DNA of 64,000 nt from Kibdelosporangium aridum (GTDB taxonomy: Bacteria > Actinomycetota > Actinomycetes > Mycobacteriales > Pseudonocardiaceae). The position numbers were made by a program, and so were the translations under genes. Numbering within the stretch: position 1 is the stretch's first letter; each line of letters starts with the position of its first letter. The notes below the pieces were generated by a model. That model had not been told where the DNA came from. It saw nothing but the letters and a program-made list of their open reading frames with translations, and ran no database searches. This document shows, one piece after another, positions 24,757 through 32,924 of this stretch. The DNA is taken from NCBI RefSeq assembly GCF_900176515.1, contig NZ_FWXV01000010.1, forward strand, positions 372,001 through 436,000, given 5' to 3'.

Positions 24757-26118
24757 ATGCGTACCTCAGTGGGCGGGCTGATCCTTGCGATCACGGCCGT
24801 CCTCGGCTCAGCCGGGCAGGCATTCGCCGGTGAGCCAAGACCCGAGGAAGAACCGTTCAGCGCGTTGGTCAAACGCGCTGACTGTGACAAGAACGGTCCC
24901 ACACAGCGGGACGGCACGATCGCCGCGCAGCTGAACCCGAAGCTGACCAAGGCGATGCGTGGCTACATGGACGCCTACCGGGTGTCGTGCGCACGCGAGG
25001 TCGTCGAGGCCGTGCAGGCCCGTAAGTTCAACAAGAAGGCGGCCGTCATCGCGATCACCACGGTGATCGTGGAGACCCGGATCGTGAACATCGCCGAGAA
25101 GGTCGACCACACCAGTCTCGGCCTGTTCCAGCAACAGGACCCGTGGGGCAGCGAGGCGAACCGGCTGAATCCGACGTGGGCCACCAACGCGTTCCTCGAC
25201 GCGATGGTCCGCAAGGTCCCCGACTGGAACCAGGCCACGACCGACGCGCAGATCGGCGCGGTCTGCCAGAAGGTGCAGGTCTCCGCGTACCCGGAACGGT
25301 ATCCGGTGCAGGTGAGTGACGCGAAGATCATCGTCGACGCGCTGTGGACCACGACGCCGCCCGCAGGCCGGGACTCCGGCGGTTACTACAACCCGGCGGA
25401 CGGGACTTTCCATCTGCGCAACGCGTTAAGCGACGGCGCGTCGAACGCCGCATGGGACACCGCGCTGGAAACCATCCCCGGCGCCGTCGTCCTGACCGGT
25501 GACTGGAACGGCGACCGCAAGGACTCCACCGGCTACTACGACCCGCGCGACGGCACATTCCACATTCGCAACGACCACAGCGACGGAGCCTCCAACGCGG
25601 CTTGGGACACCGGCCTGGAAACCATTCCGGGCGCGGTCATCCTCACGGGTGACTGGAACGGCGACGGCAAAGACTCGACCGGTTATTACGACCCGCGCGA
25701 CGGCACTTTCCACCTAAGCAACGACCACAGCACTGGGCCGTCGGACTACGCCTGGGACACCGCACTCGAAACGGTTCCCGACGCGGTCATCCTCACCGGT
25801 GACTGGAACGGCGACGGCAAGGACTCCGTGGGCTACTACAACAAGCGCGATGGGTCATTCCACTTGCGCAACGCGCTCAGCGACGGCGCATCGGACTACG
25901 CCTGGGACACCGCACTGGAAACCGTTGCCAACGCTGTCGTCCTGACGGGTGACTGGAACGCCGACAAGAAGGACTCCACCGGCTACTACAACCCCAACGA
26001 CGGGTCATTCCACCTGCGCGACGCATTGAGCGACGGCGCATCCGACCACGCGTGGGATACCGCGCTCGAAACCATTCCCAACGCTGTCGTCCTCACCGGC
26101 GACTGGGACGGAGCCTGA
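24757..26118 (+). CDS. Secreted lytic-transglycosylase-like protein with five C-terminal 50-residue repeats
   Basis: The protein has 453 residues. A signal peptide (MRTSVGGLILAITAVLGSAGQAFA) is followed by a lysozyme/SLT-like domain at about residues 55-190. Typical features are AAVIAITTVIVETRI (Glu in VIVETRI as the likely acid), TSLGLFQQQDPWG and TWATNAFL. The last ~245 residues are five repeats of ~50 residues, each with GYY[DN]P.DGTFHLRN ... AWDT.LET[IV]P.AV[VI]LTGDWNGDGKD. The D-W-N-G-D-G-K-D loop looks like a calcium-binding or FG-GAP-like turn. The same array ends the M23 protein encoded 1 bp downstream. A cell-wall-acting enzyme with a wall- or glycan-binding tail is the best guess. 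Confidence 0.8.
   Translation: MRTSVGGLILAITAVLGSAGQAFAGEPRPEEEPFSALVKRADCDKNGPTQRDGTIAAQLNPKLTKAMRGYMDAYRVSCAREVVEAVQARKFNKKAAVIAITTVIVETRIVNIAEKVDHTSLGLFQQQDPWGSEANRLNPTWATNAFLDAMVRKVPDWNQATTDAQIGAVCQKVQVSAYPERYPVQVSDAKIIVDALWTTTPPAGRDSGGYYNPADGTFHLRNALSDGASNAAWDTALETIPGAVVLTGDWNGDRKDSTGYYDPRDGTFHIRNDHSDGASNAAWDTGLETIPGAVILTGDWNGDGKDSTGYYDPRDGTFHLSNDHSTGPSDYAWDTALETVPDAVILTGDWNGDGKDSVGYYNKRDGSFHLRNALSDGASDYAWDTALETVANAVVLTGDWNADKKDSTGYYNPNDGSFHLRDALSDGASDHAWDTALETIPNAVVLTGDWDGA
25381..26115 (+). repeat. Coding tandem array: five 150-bp repeats
   Basis: Five copies of ~150 bp encode 50-residue units starting GYY. Copies start at 25381 and then about every 150 bp; the last is truncated at TGDWDGA. 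Neighbouring copies keep long near-identical DNA stretches, such as the GACTGGAACGGCGACGGCAA segments. That points to recent duplication or gene conversion. Confidence 0.85.
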
Positions 26119-26119
26119 C

Positions 26120-27457
26120 ATGAGACGAACACTGACGACCCTTGCCATCGCCAGCTTGTTTGCCGGTGCGATGACCACGACAGCCACTGCGGCCGGACCG
26201 CGGCCAGACTTCCAACTGCCGTTCGTGTGCGGCCAGAAATGGCAGCTGAACTCGTATGACTCCACCCACGCTCCCGCGCTCGACATGGTGAAGGAGCCCA
26301 ACCAGGTCGGCACCGAGGGCGCGCCGTTCCTCGCGGCCGCCGCGGGCACTGTCCGGCAGTCGTTCTACCACCACAACGCGGGCAACATGATCCAGATCGA
26401 CCACGGCGGCGGCTGGTTCACCACTGGCATCCACCTGCAGAGCCGCGCGGTGTCGGTGGGCCAGAAAGTCAAGCAGGGCCAGCAGATCGGCAAGGTCGGC
26501 AAGACCGGCCCGACCTCCAACGGCCACCCGCACCTGCATTTCGAGCAGGCCTTCGACGCCAACGGCGACGGCAGGGCGACGTGGGGCGCGGTGGGCAGCG
26601 AACGCGTCGCGCAGGTCTTCGACGGCAAGACGTACGGCGCGAAGACCGGTGAGACGTGGAACGACGTCCCCAGCAACAACTGCGGAGACGAACAGGAAAC
26701 CCACGGCGTCGATTCGGCTGGGTACTACGACCCACGTGACGGCACATTCCATCTCCGCAACTCGCAGAGCGACGGCCCGTCCAACTACGGCTGGGACACC
26801 GCGCTGGAAACCATCCCCGGCGCAGTGGTTCTCATTGGCGACTGGAACGGTGACGGCAAAGACTCCACGGGCTATTACGACCGACGCGATGGAACCTTCC
26901 ATCTGCGCAACGCATTGGATGAGGGCGCGTCGAACGCGGCATGGGACACCGCACTGGAAACCATTCCCAACGCTGTCATCCTCACGGGCGACTGGAACGG
27001 CGACGGCAAAGACTCCACCGGCTACTACAACCCCACCGACGGGACATTCCACATCCGCAACGACCACAGCGACGGAGCCTCCAACGCGGCGTGGGACACC
27101 GGCCTGGAAACCATTCCCGGAGCTGTCGTCCTGACGGGTGACTGGAACGGCGACGGCAAAGACTCGACCGGTTACTACGACCCGCGCGACGGCACTTTCC
27201 ATCTCAGCAACGACCACGCGAACGGAGCGTCCGACTACGCGTGGGGAACGAACCTCGAATCGGTCCCGAACGCGGTCATCCTGACCGGTGACTGGAACGG
27301 CGACGGGAAAGACTCCGTCGGCTACTACAACCCCGCCGACGGGTCGTTCCACCTGCGGAACGCCCTGAACGACGGAGCGTCCGACCGGGCGTGGGACACC
27401 GGCTACGAGTCGGTGCCCGGCGTCGTCGCCCTGACCGGCGACTGGGACGGCGCCTGA
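26120..27457 (+). CDS. Secreted M23-family metallopeptidase with five C-terminal 50-residue repeats
   Basis: The protein has 445 residues. A signal peptide (MRRTLTTLAIASLFAGAMTTTATA) precedes an M23 (LytM-type) domain. The zinc ligands are visible: H-x-x-x-D in THAPALDMVK and the H-x-H of NGHPHLHFE. Also present are the strand IDHGGGWFTTGIHLQS and QGQQIGKVGKTG. The extra H/D motif DANGDGRATWG follows. The rest is five ~50-residue repeats of the same type as in the upstream gene. The ATG is 1 bp after the upstream stop, so the two form an operon whose products should act on the same wall target. A strong hairpin terminator follows at 27473. Confidence 0.87.
   Translation: MRRTLTTLAIASLFAGAMTTTATAAGPRPDFQLPFVCGQKWQLNSYDSTHAPALDMVKEPNQVGTEGAPFLAAAAGTVRQSFYHHNAGNMIQIDHGGGWFTTGIHLQSRAVSVGQKVKQGQQIGKVGKTGPTSNGHPHLHFEQAFDANGDGRATWGAVGSERVAQVFDGKTYGAKTGETWNDVPSNNCGDEQETHGVDSAGYYDPRDGTFHLRNSQSDGPSNYGWDTALETIPGAVVLIGDWNGDGKDSTGYYDRRDGTFHLRNALDEGASNAAWDTALETIPNAVILTGDWNGDGKDSTGYYNPTDGTFHIRNDHSDGASNAAWDTGLETIPGAVVLTGDWNGDGKDSTGYYDPRDGTFHLSNDHANGASDYAWGTNLESVPNAVILTGDWNGDGKDSVGYYNPADGSFHLRNALNDGASDRAWDTGYESVPGVVALTGDWDGA
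26721..27454 (+). repeat. Coding tandem array: five 150-bp repeats (paralogous to 25381-26115)
   Basis: Five further copies of the GYY... TGDWNGDGKD unit. The third copy here (GYYNPTDGTFHIRNDHSDG onwards) is almost identical to the second copy of the upstream gene. This shows exchange between the two arrays. Confidence 0.85.
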
Positions 27458-27472
27458 CCCTGTTGGGGGTGC

Positions 27473-27503
27473 CCACCTTTCCGGCTTCGTGCCGGAAAGG
27501 TGG
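27473..27503 (+). terminator. Strong hairpin terminator
   Basis: CCACCTTTCCGGC (27473-27485) and GCCGGAAAGGTGG (27491-27503) form a perfect 13-bp stem with a 5-base loop, 16 bp after the M23 stop. There is no long T-run, as is usual in actinomycetes. Confidence 0.85.
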
Positions 27504-27619
27504 ACCCGGCGCTCGTGACCACAGTTGATGACCGGACCTCTGTACATAAACTTGAGTTGCCAGAGCACGCGCCTACCTGATAGGAACCGGAATGCAGGGA
27601 GTCTCTCCGGGGGGCCGGG

Positions 27620-30283
27620 ATGGGCGCACAGTTCGGAGTGTTGGGCGAAATCACCGCACTGGTCGACGACCGTGCGGTGTACCTGGGCCATGCGCGGCAG
27701 CGCTGCGTGCTGGCCGCGTTGCTGATGGACGCGAACCGCGTGGTCTCGTCGGACCAGTTGGTGGACCGCGTCTGGGCCGACGCCCTTCCGCCCCGGGCGC
27801 ACCGGACGCTCGCGAGCTACCTGTCCCGGCTGCGCCAGGCGCTCGGCATCTCGATCGAGTGGCGGCACAACGGATATCAGCTCAGTGCCGATCCGGCGGG
27901 GATCGACGCACACCGGTTCCGGGAGCTCGCCGCCAAGATCCGGGCCGAACGGGACGACGCCCGCGCGTTGACGCTGGCCGACGAGGCGTTGGGGCTGTGG
28001 CGCGGCGCCCCGTTCACCGGCCTGGACACCCCGTGGATCAACGAGATCCGGCACGCTCTGGAGAAAGACAAGTTCGCCGTCGAGCTGGATCGAACCGATC
28101 TGTTGTTACGCAGCGGACAGCATGCGGGTCTGCTGACCGAGTTGTGTGCACGCAGCGAGGCGCATCCCTTGGACGAACGCGTTGCCGGGCAATACATGCT
28201 CGCGCTGTACCGCAGCGGGCGCCAAGCCGAGGCGCTCGACTCATACGAGCTCATCCGCAGACGGCTGCGTGACGAGCTCGGCGCCGATCCTGGTGCCGCA
28301 CTGCGGAAAGTGCACCACCAAGTCCTTACCGGCTCCACAATGGACGCGTCACCGAGGCAGCTTCCCGCACCACCACCCGTGTTCACCGGACGGCAAGCCG
28401 CGCTCACCGAGCTGGACAAGGTGGCGGCCAAGAACACGATGGCGATCGCGACCGTCAGCGGACTCGGCGGCGTCGGCAAGACTTGGCTTGTCCTGCATTG
28501 GGCGCACCACAATGCGCGGCGCTTCGCCGACGGTCAGTTGTACGTCAATCTCCGCGGGTTCGATCCGGCCGGTGAGCCACTGCGTCCAGAGATCGCACTG
28601 CGCGGCCTGCTCGACGCGCTGGGCGTGGACCCGGCCGCGATCCCACTCGACCTCGACGCGCAGACCGGGCTGTACCGCACGCTGATCAGTGGCAAGCGAA
28701 TGCTGCTCGTGCTGGACAACGCCCGCAACACCGAACAGGTTCTCCCTCTGTTACCAGGCACTTCGTCGTGCACAGTGATCGTCACGAGCCGTCATCAGCT
28801 TGCCGGGCTCTACGCGTCGCACGGGGCGGTTCCTGTGCGGCTGGACACCCTCGCCGACGCCGAGGCCACCCAGATGCTGGCCGCACACCTCGGACCGGAC
28901 GTCCTCACAATCGAGCCCGACGCGGTGACCGAGTTGCTCTCGTACTGCGCCGGGCTGCCGTTGGCGATCAGCATCGCCGCGGCCAGGGCAACCTTGTCGG
29001 GCCTGCCGCTGGCGGCGCTTGCCAAGGAGCTGCACGACGCCGCCACCAGGCTTGACGCGTTGGACGCCGGTGAACTCAGCGTCAACCTGCGCGCCGTGTT
29101 CTCGTGGTCGACGCAGGCCTTGGATCCCGCTGTGGGCAAGCTCTTCCGTCTGCTCGGCCACGCGCCGGGCATCGACATCACCGTGCCCGCGGCAGGTGCT
29201 CTGGCACAGAAGCCACAAGCCTTGCTGAACAAGCTGGACAAGGCGCATTTGATCCAACGCCACCAGCCCGGTCGTTACCGGATGCATGACCTCGTCCGTC
29301 TGCACGCCGCGGACGGCGCCCCGCCCGACCTGGCCGCGCTGCACAAACTCGCCGAGTTCTACCTGCACACCGCGTACGCCTGCGATCGGCTCCTTGCTCC
29401 ACATCGGACAGCAATGGCTCTGGAACCTGTTGCCGCACTTGAGGTGCCTGATGCGATGGCGTGGTTCGACGCCGAACACCGCAACCTGATGGCGGTACTG
29501 CGGTTCGCCGCGATCCACGGATGGCACGAACTCGTGTGGCAGCTGGCGTGGAGCCTGAGCACCTTCCACCGCATGCGGGGGCACGCCACCGAGTCGCTTG
29601 CCGCGTGGCAGGCGGGTACCGACGCCGCCGAGCACCTCAACGACCTGGCCAGGCAAAGCGTGGCCCGCAGGTTCCTCGGCGCCGCCTACACCAGGCTCGG
29701 CAAACCGGCCGAAGCAGTCAGGCATCTCGAACAGTCCCTCGCCCTGGCTGAGGAGGACCTGTTCAAGATGCACACGTACCGGATTCTGTCGTGGGCTTGG
29801 GAACAGGTCGGTGACGACCAGCGCAGCCTCGACACGGCCGAGGCTGCGCTGGCGTTGGCCGAGCAGCTGGACGAGGCAGTGTGGAAAGCCGACGCGGAGA
29901 ACCTTGTCGGCTGGTACTGCGCCCGGCTTGGCCTGCACGATCGCGCCCGCGCACACTGCCAGGACGCACTGGCCCTGTGCCGCCGTCTGCAAGATCACGA
30001 AGGCACAGCGGCCACATTGGACAGTCTCGGGTACATCGCCCACAACACCGGCCAGTACGCCGAGGCTGTCTCGCACTTCGAAGGCGCTCTGGCCATTGTG
30101 CGTGACCTCGGCTATTCCTCCAGCGAAGCCGAGATCCTCGATCGGCTCGGGGCCACCCGGGCCGCGATGGGCCAGCCCACGCAAGCCCGCCATACCTGGC
30201 AGCAGGCCATCGAGCTGTACCAAAGCCAGCACCGCACCAGGGAGGCCGCCCGCGTCGGCTCCCTCTTGTCCACTCTGGACTAA
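27620..30283 (+). CDS. AfsR/SARP-family transcription regulator (DNA-binding, BTAD, NB-ARC, TPR)
   Basis: This 887-residue regulator has the full AfsR layout. An OmpR-like DNA-binding domain (residues ~10-90, LASYLSRLRQALG) is followed by a bacterial transcription activator domain (~95-240, LDERVAGQYMLALYRSGRQAEAL). Then come an NB-ARC ATPase (~265-540; P-loop SGLGGVGKTWL, LLVLDNA, TSRHQLAGL) and C-terminal TPR repeats (~640-880). Such proteins activate target promoters in response to nucleotide state or signals. Often they control specialised metabolism, but no biosynthetic cluster is visible here. The ATG at 27620 follows a G-rich stretch. The gene ends 4 bp into the convergent hydrolase gene. 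Confidence 0.92.
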   Translation: MGAQFGVLGEITALVDDRAVYLGHARQRCVLAALLMDANRVVSSDQLVDRVWADALPPRAHRTLASYLSRLRQALGISIEWRHNGYQLSADPAGIDAHRFRELAAKIRAERDDARALTLADEALGLWRGAPFTGLDTPWINEIRHALEKDKFAVELDRTDLLLRSGQHAGLLTELCARSEAHPLDERVAGQYMLALYRSGRQAEALDSYELIRRRLRDELGADPGAALRKVHHQVLTGSTMDASPRQLPAPPPVFTGRQAALTELDKVAAKNTMAIATVSGLGGVGKTWLVLHWAHHNARRFADGQLYVNLRGFDPAGEPLRPEIALRGLLDALGVDPAAIPLDLDAQTGLYRTLISGKRMLLVLDNARNTEQVLPLLPGTSSCTVIVTSRHQLAGLYASHGAVPVRLDTLADAEATQMLAAHLGPDVLTIEPDAVTELLSYCAGLPLAISIAAARATLSGLPLAALAKELHDAATRLDALDAGELSVNLRAVFSWSTQALDPAVGKLFRLLGHAPGIDITVPAAGALAQKPQALLNKLDKAHLIQRHQPGRYRMHDLVRLHAADGAPPDLAALHKLAEFYLHTAYACDRLLAPHRTAMALEPVAALEVPDAMAWFDAEHRNLMAVLRFAAIHGWHELVWQLAWSLSTFHRMRGHATESLAAWQAGTDAAEHLNDLARQSVARRFLGAAYTRLGKPAEAVRHLEQSLALAEEDLFKMHTYRILSWAWEQVGDDQRSLDTAEAALALAEQLDEAVWKADAENLVGWYCARLGLHDRARAHCQDALALCRRLQDHEGTAATLDSLGYIAHNTGQYAEAVSHFEGALAIVRDLGYSSSEAEILDRLGATRAAMGQPTQARHTWQQAIELYQSQHRTREAARVGSLLSTLD

Positions 30284-31284
30284 CGCAACCTTGCCACTTC
30301 CAGTACGGCGTCGACGAATGCCTTCGGCGTTTCCCGCGGCAGGTTGTGCCCGGCCTTGGGAATCACGTGGTGCACACGAGGACCGGCGAAGAATTTCGCG
30401 GAGGCCTTGCCGTCGGTCGGCGGGACGCTGCCGTCCGATGCGCCGTCGAGCGTCACCGCGGGCATGGTGATCTTCGGCTGCGTCAACAGCTTCTTCTCGA
30501 GCGCGTCGTACCGCGGGTCACCGGGGGCGGCGAGCTGCCGGTGCCGGTAGACGTGGATGACGATGTCGACGTAGTCCGGGTTGTCGAACATCGCCGCCGC
30601 GTCGTCGAGATCCTTCTCGCTGAACTTCCACTCCGGCGAGTTCTTCAGCCACACCACCCGCGCAAGGTCCTTGGTCTGCTCGGCGAGGCCCCGGCGGCCG
30701 CGCTCGGTCAGGAAGAAGTAGAAGTACCAGTGCGCGGCCTCCGTCGCGACCGGGTCGGGATTGTCAACATTCGCGAGGTTCGGGATGAGGTAGTTGTTGA
30801 CCGACACCAGGCCGGTGCAGCGTTCCGGCCAGAGCGCGGCGGCCACGTTCAAACCGCGCCCGCCCCAGTCATAGCCACCGAAGATCGCGGAACGGACCTC
30901 CAGCGCGTCCATCAGTGAGATCACGTCCGACCCGAGCGCGGCCGGCTGGCCGGAACGGAAAGTGTCGGGTTTGAGGAATCGCGTCGGCCCGTGACCACGC
31001 AGGTACGGGACGACCACACGGTAGCCACGACGCGCCAACGCAGGCGCGACCTCGGCGTACGCCGTCGGACTGTACGGCCAACCGTGCCCCAGCAGGACGA
31101 CCTTGCCGTTGCTCGGACCGACATCGTGGTACGCGATCTTGAGCAATTCTGTGGTGACGTGCCGGACCGGGCCGAGCCCTCTGCCCCCGCCGGTCGGCGA
31201 CGCCGCCGCCAACGGCCCGGACAGCCCGCCGATCGCGGCGGCTCCCACACCGACTGCCTTGCCGAATGTGCGCCTGTTCAACAT
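30280..31284 (-). CDS. Tat-exported alpha/beta hydrolase, epoxide-hydrolase-like
   Basis: The protein has 334 residues. The N-terminus MLNRRTFGKAVGVGAAAIGGL is a twin-arginine signal. The core has the oxyanion segment VVLLGHGWPYSP, the nucleophile elbow IFGGYDWGGRGL with Asp as nucleophile, a lid region and a terminal GPRVHHVIPKAGHNLP with the catalytic His. An Asp nucleophile (G-x-D-W-G-G) points to epoxide hydrolase or haloalkane-dehalogenase-type chemistry rather than a serine esterase. It is the third gene of an operon with DinB and Ohr, 17 bp after Ohr. Confidence 0.83.
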   Translation of the reverse strand: MLNRRTFGKAVGVGAAAIGGLSGPLAAASPTGGGRGLGPVRHVTTELLKIAYHDVGPSNGKVVLLGHGWPYSPTAYAEVAPALARRGYRVVVPYLRGHGPTRFLKPDTFRSGQPAALGSDVISLMDALEVRSAIFGGYDWGGRGLNVAAALWPERCTGLVSVNNYLIPNLANVDNPDPVATEAAHWYFYFFLTERGRRGLAEQTKDLARVVWLKNSPEWKFSEKDLDDAAAMFDNPDYVDIVIHVYRHRQLAAPGDPRYDALEKKLLTQPKITMPAVTLDGASDGSVPPTDGKASAKFFAGPRVHHVIPKAGHNLPRETPKAFVDAVLEVARLR

Positions 31285-31301
31285 GTCGAGATCCCCTTTG
31301 C

Positions 31302-31727
31302 TCAGTCGACCGTCACGTCGATGGTGACTTCGACATTTCCGCGCGTGGCCTTGGAGTACGGGCAGATCTGGTGCGCGGCGGCGCCGAGCTCCTCGGCGGT
31401 CTGCTTGTCCACACCGGACATCTCCAGGTGCAGCGCGCCGCTGAGCCAGAACTCGTCGTTCGCGTGGTGCAGCGTGACATCGGCGACGACAGCCAGGTCA
31501 TCGAGTTTGACCTTGCGTGCCGCGGCGGCCCGCTTGACCGCGCCGAGGAAGCAGGACGACCAGCCCACCGCGAACAGCTGCTCGGGGTTGGTCGCGCCGC
31601 CGCTGCCGCCGAACTCCTTCGGGATGGCCAGCGTGACGTCGAGCAGGCCGTCGCTCGTGACGGTCCGGCCGCCGTTGCGGCCCTCGCCGGTCGCGGTGGC
31701 GCTGGCGGTGTATGTGACCTCAGACAT
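31302..31727 (-). CDS. ohr: Organic hydroperoxide resistance protein (Ohr/OsmC family)
   Basis: This 141-residue protein is Ohr-like, with MSEVTYTASATATGEGRNG, SDGLLDVTLAIPKEFGG, NPEQLFAVGWSSCFLGA carrying the peroxidatic Cys, and AHQICPYSKATRGNV carrying the resolving Cys. Ohr reduces organic and lipid hydroperoxides using a lipoylated partner. The ATG at 31727 overlaps the DinB stop by 8 bp. The operon is DinB - Ohr - hydrolase, and it is divergent from a CGNR regulator. The usual partner OhrR is not adjacent; an OhrR-like MarR lies 4.6 kb away at 36302. Confidence 0.9.
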   Translation of the reverse strand: MSEVTYTASATATGEGRNGGRTVTSDGLLDVTLAIPKEFGGSGGATNPEQLFAVGWSSCFLGAVKRAAAARKVKLDDLAVVADVTLHHANDEFWLSGALHLEMSGVDKQTAEELGAAAHQICPYSKATRGNVEVTIDVTVD

Positions 31728-32190
31728 AGTTCTCTCTCTTTTCATTCTCGTAAATGATCGCGTCACGCATGATTTCCATTTGCCCGTGATGCTGGACAAC
31801 GTCGGTGTACACGTGGAAAAGCGCGGCTCCCTGGTCGCTTTCGTCGTGCAGACCGGGCACGGGCACACCGATCGACCGCCGGACGTACGCGTTCCCGACG
31901 TCCTTCGCGAGCAGTTCCACGGTCGCCCGCACCCGCGCAACCAGTGGCCCTACCTGGCCTGACGCCTGGAATTCGGCATCCCGGTCGCGGTGCACCCGCC
32001 GACCGGCGACCACGTCGCCGACCCAGTACTCGATCGCACCGAGGCAGTGGTTCAGCACCGCGTATGGCGAATTCGCGCCGGGGAAGGGCAATTTCCGATT
32101 CGCCAGGTCGTCACCGAGTTCCTCGACGATACCGGCCATCCCGTACAGCGCACGGGCCATGAAGAACAGGTACTGGCCTCGGGTGATCAC
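31720..32190 (-). CDS. DinB-family protein (thiol-dependent transferase-like)
   Basis: This 156-residue four-helix-bundle protein of the DinB/DUF664 type starts VITRGQYLFFMARALYGM and has NHCLGAIEYWVGDVVAG. The C-terminal HVYTDVVQHHGQMEIMRDA carries the H-x3-D/H-x3-H-like metal residues. In actinobacteria many DinB proteins use mycothiol, fitting a detoxification role beside Ohr (inference). The GTG at 32190 is chosen because GGGAGG lies directly upstream and the operator palindromes begin beyond it. It is the first gene of the three-gene operon. Confidence 0.8.
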   Translation of the reverse strand: MITRGQYLFFMARALYGMAGIVEELGDDLANRKLPFPGANSPYAVLNHCLGAIEYWVGDVVAGRRVHRDRDAEFQASGQVGPLVARVRATVELLAKDVGNAYVRRSIGVPVPGLHDESDQGAALFHVYTDVVQHHGQMEIMRDAIIYENEKRENYV

Positions 32191-32205
32191 CGAACCTCCC
32201 CTCAA

Positions 32206-32270
32206 TTCGTCACCGGTTAGAACGGTGACGACTATTGCAGGACCATTCGTCACCTGTCAAGCTGGTGACA
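32206..32270. promoter_or_regulatory. Two spaced inverted-repeat operators
   Basis: Site 1 is TCGTCACCG-N7-CGGTGACGA (32207-32231), a perfect 9-bp dyad. Site 2 is TTCGTCACC-N9-GGTGACA (32246-32270), which overlaps the ATG of the CGNR gene. The TTCGTCACC half-sites start exactly 40 bp apart (32206 and 32246), about four helical turns. The sites lie between the divergent DinB-Ohr operon and the regulator, so they probably bind that regulator. Confidence 0.8.
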
Positions 32271-32842
32271 TGGAACATGCCTTCCCGTGCGGCAACGTGG
32301 CGCTCGACTTCGTCGGGTCGCTGAAGGCCAGGCGCAACGCGGCGCCGATCGAGAAGCTCGGCGCGCCGTCGAGCCTCGACTCGTGGTTCCGCGAGTCCGG
32401 CGTCACGCACAACGACCCGGGCAGCACGCCAGCGGACCTGCAGGCCGCGGTGACGTTGCGCGAAGCCATCTATTCGCTGGTCGCAGCCCGCCTCTGGAAG
32501 ACGGACTACGACGACAGCGCGCTGGCGATCGTGAACCGCGCGGCGAGCAACCCGCCTGCCATCCCGACGCTCACGCGAGACGGCCTTGTCGTCAACGCCA
32601 CAGCCGAGCAGGCACTGTCCACTGTGGCGCGGGTAGCCATCGACATCCTCAGCGGTTCGGACGCGGACTTGCTCAAGGAGTGCGGCAGGCCTGAGTGCAC
32701 GCAGGTCTACATCGACCGGTCACGCGGCTCGCGCCGCGAGTGGTGCGCGATGGAGACCTGCGGAAACAAGATGAAGGCGGCCGCGTACCGCGCCCGCAAG
32801 CGGGGCAACCCGCCGCTCGCCCCGGCCCGCGGCCCCGCGTAA
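32270..32842 (+). CDS. CGNR zinc-finger transcription regulator (ABATE domain)
   Basis: This 190-residue regulator has an N-terminal ABATE-type helical domain (FPCGNVALDFVGSLKARRN) and a C-terminal CGNR finger (LKECGRPECTQVYIDRSRG, then REWCAMETCGNKMKAAAYRARK). The Cys and C-G-N-[KR] residues are intact. CGNR proteins are DNA-binding one-component regulators. The ATG at 32270 lies inside the second operator, so autorepression is likely, with the divergent DinB-Ohr-hydrolase operon as the probable target. It ends 82 bp before the tannase-like gene. Confidence 0.87.
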   Translation: MEHAFPCGNVALDFVGSLKARRNAAPIEKLGAPSSLDSWFRESGVTHNDPGSTPADLQAAVTLREAIYSLVAARLWKTDYDDSALAIVNRAASNPPAIPTLTRDGLVVNATAEQALSTVARVAIDILSGSDADLLKECGRPECTQVYIDRSRGSRREWCAMETCGNKMKAAAYRARKRGNPPLAPARGPA

Positions 32843-32924
32843 CCGCCGGCCGTTGATCACCCCTCGACGTCAGCTCATGCCGAGTTGATTTGCATTAGCG
32901 AACACAGATCAGAAGGGAAACACG

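Noticed and set aside
25381..27454. CRISPR-like or satellite repeat
   Set aside because: The 150-bp units stay in frame and encode a protein repeat; there are no short identical repeats with unique spacers.
27525..27550. Promoter upstream of the SARP gene (TTGATG ... TACATA)
   Set aside because: The spacing is only 12 bp; not credible as a sigma-70-type promoter.
27620..30283. Marker of a biosynthetic gene cluster (AfsR/SARP)
   Set aside because: No PKS, NRPS, terpene or RiPP genes lie nearby. SARP proteins also occur as orphan regulators.
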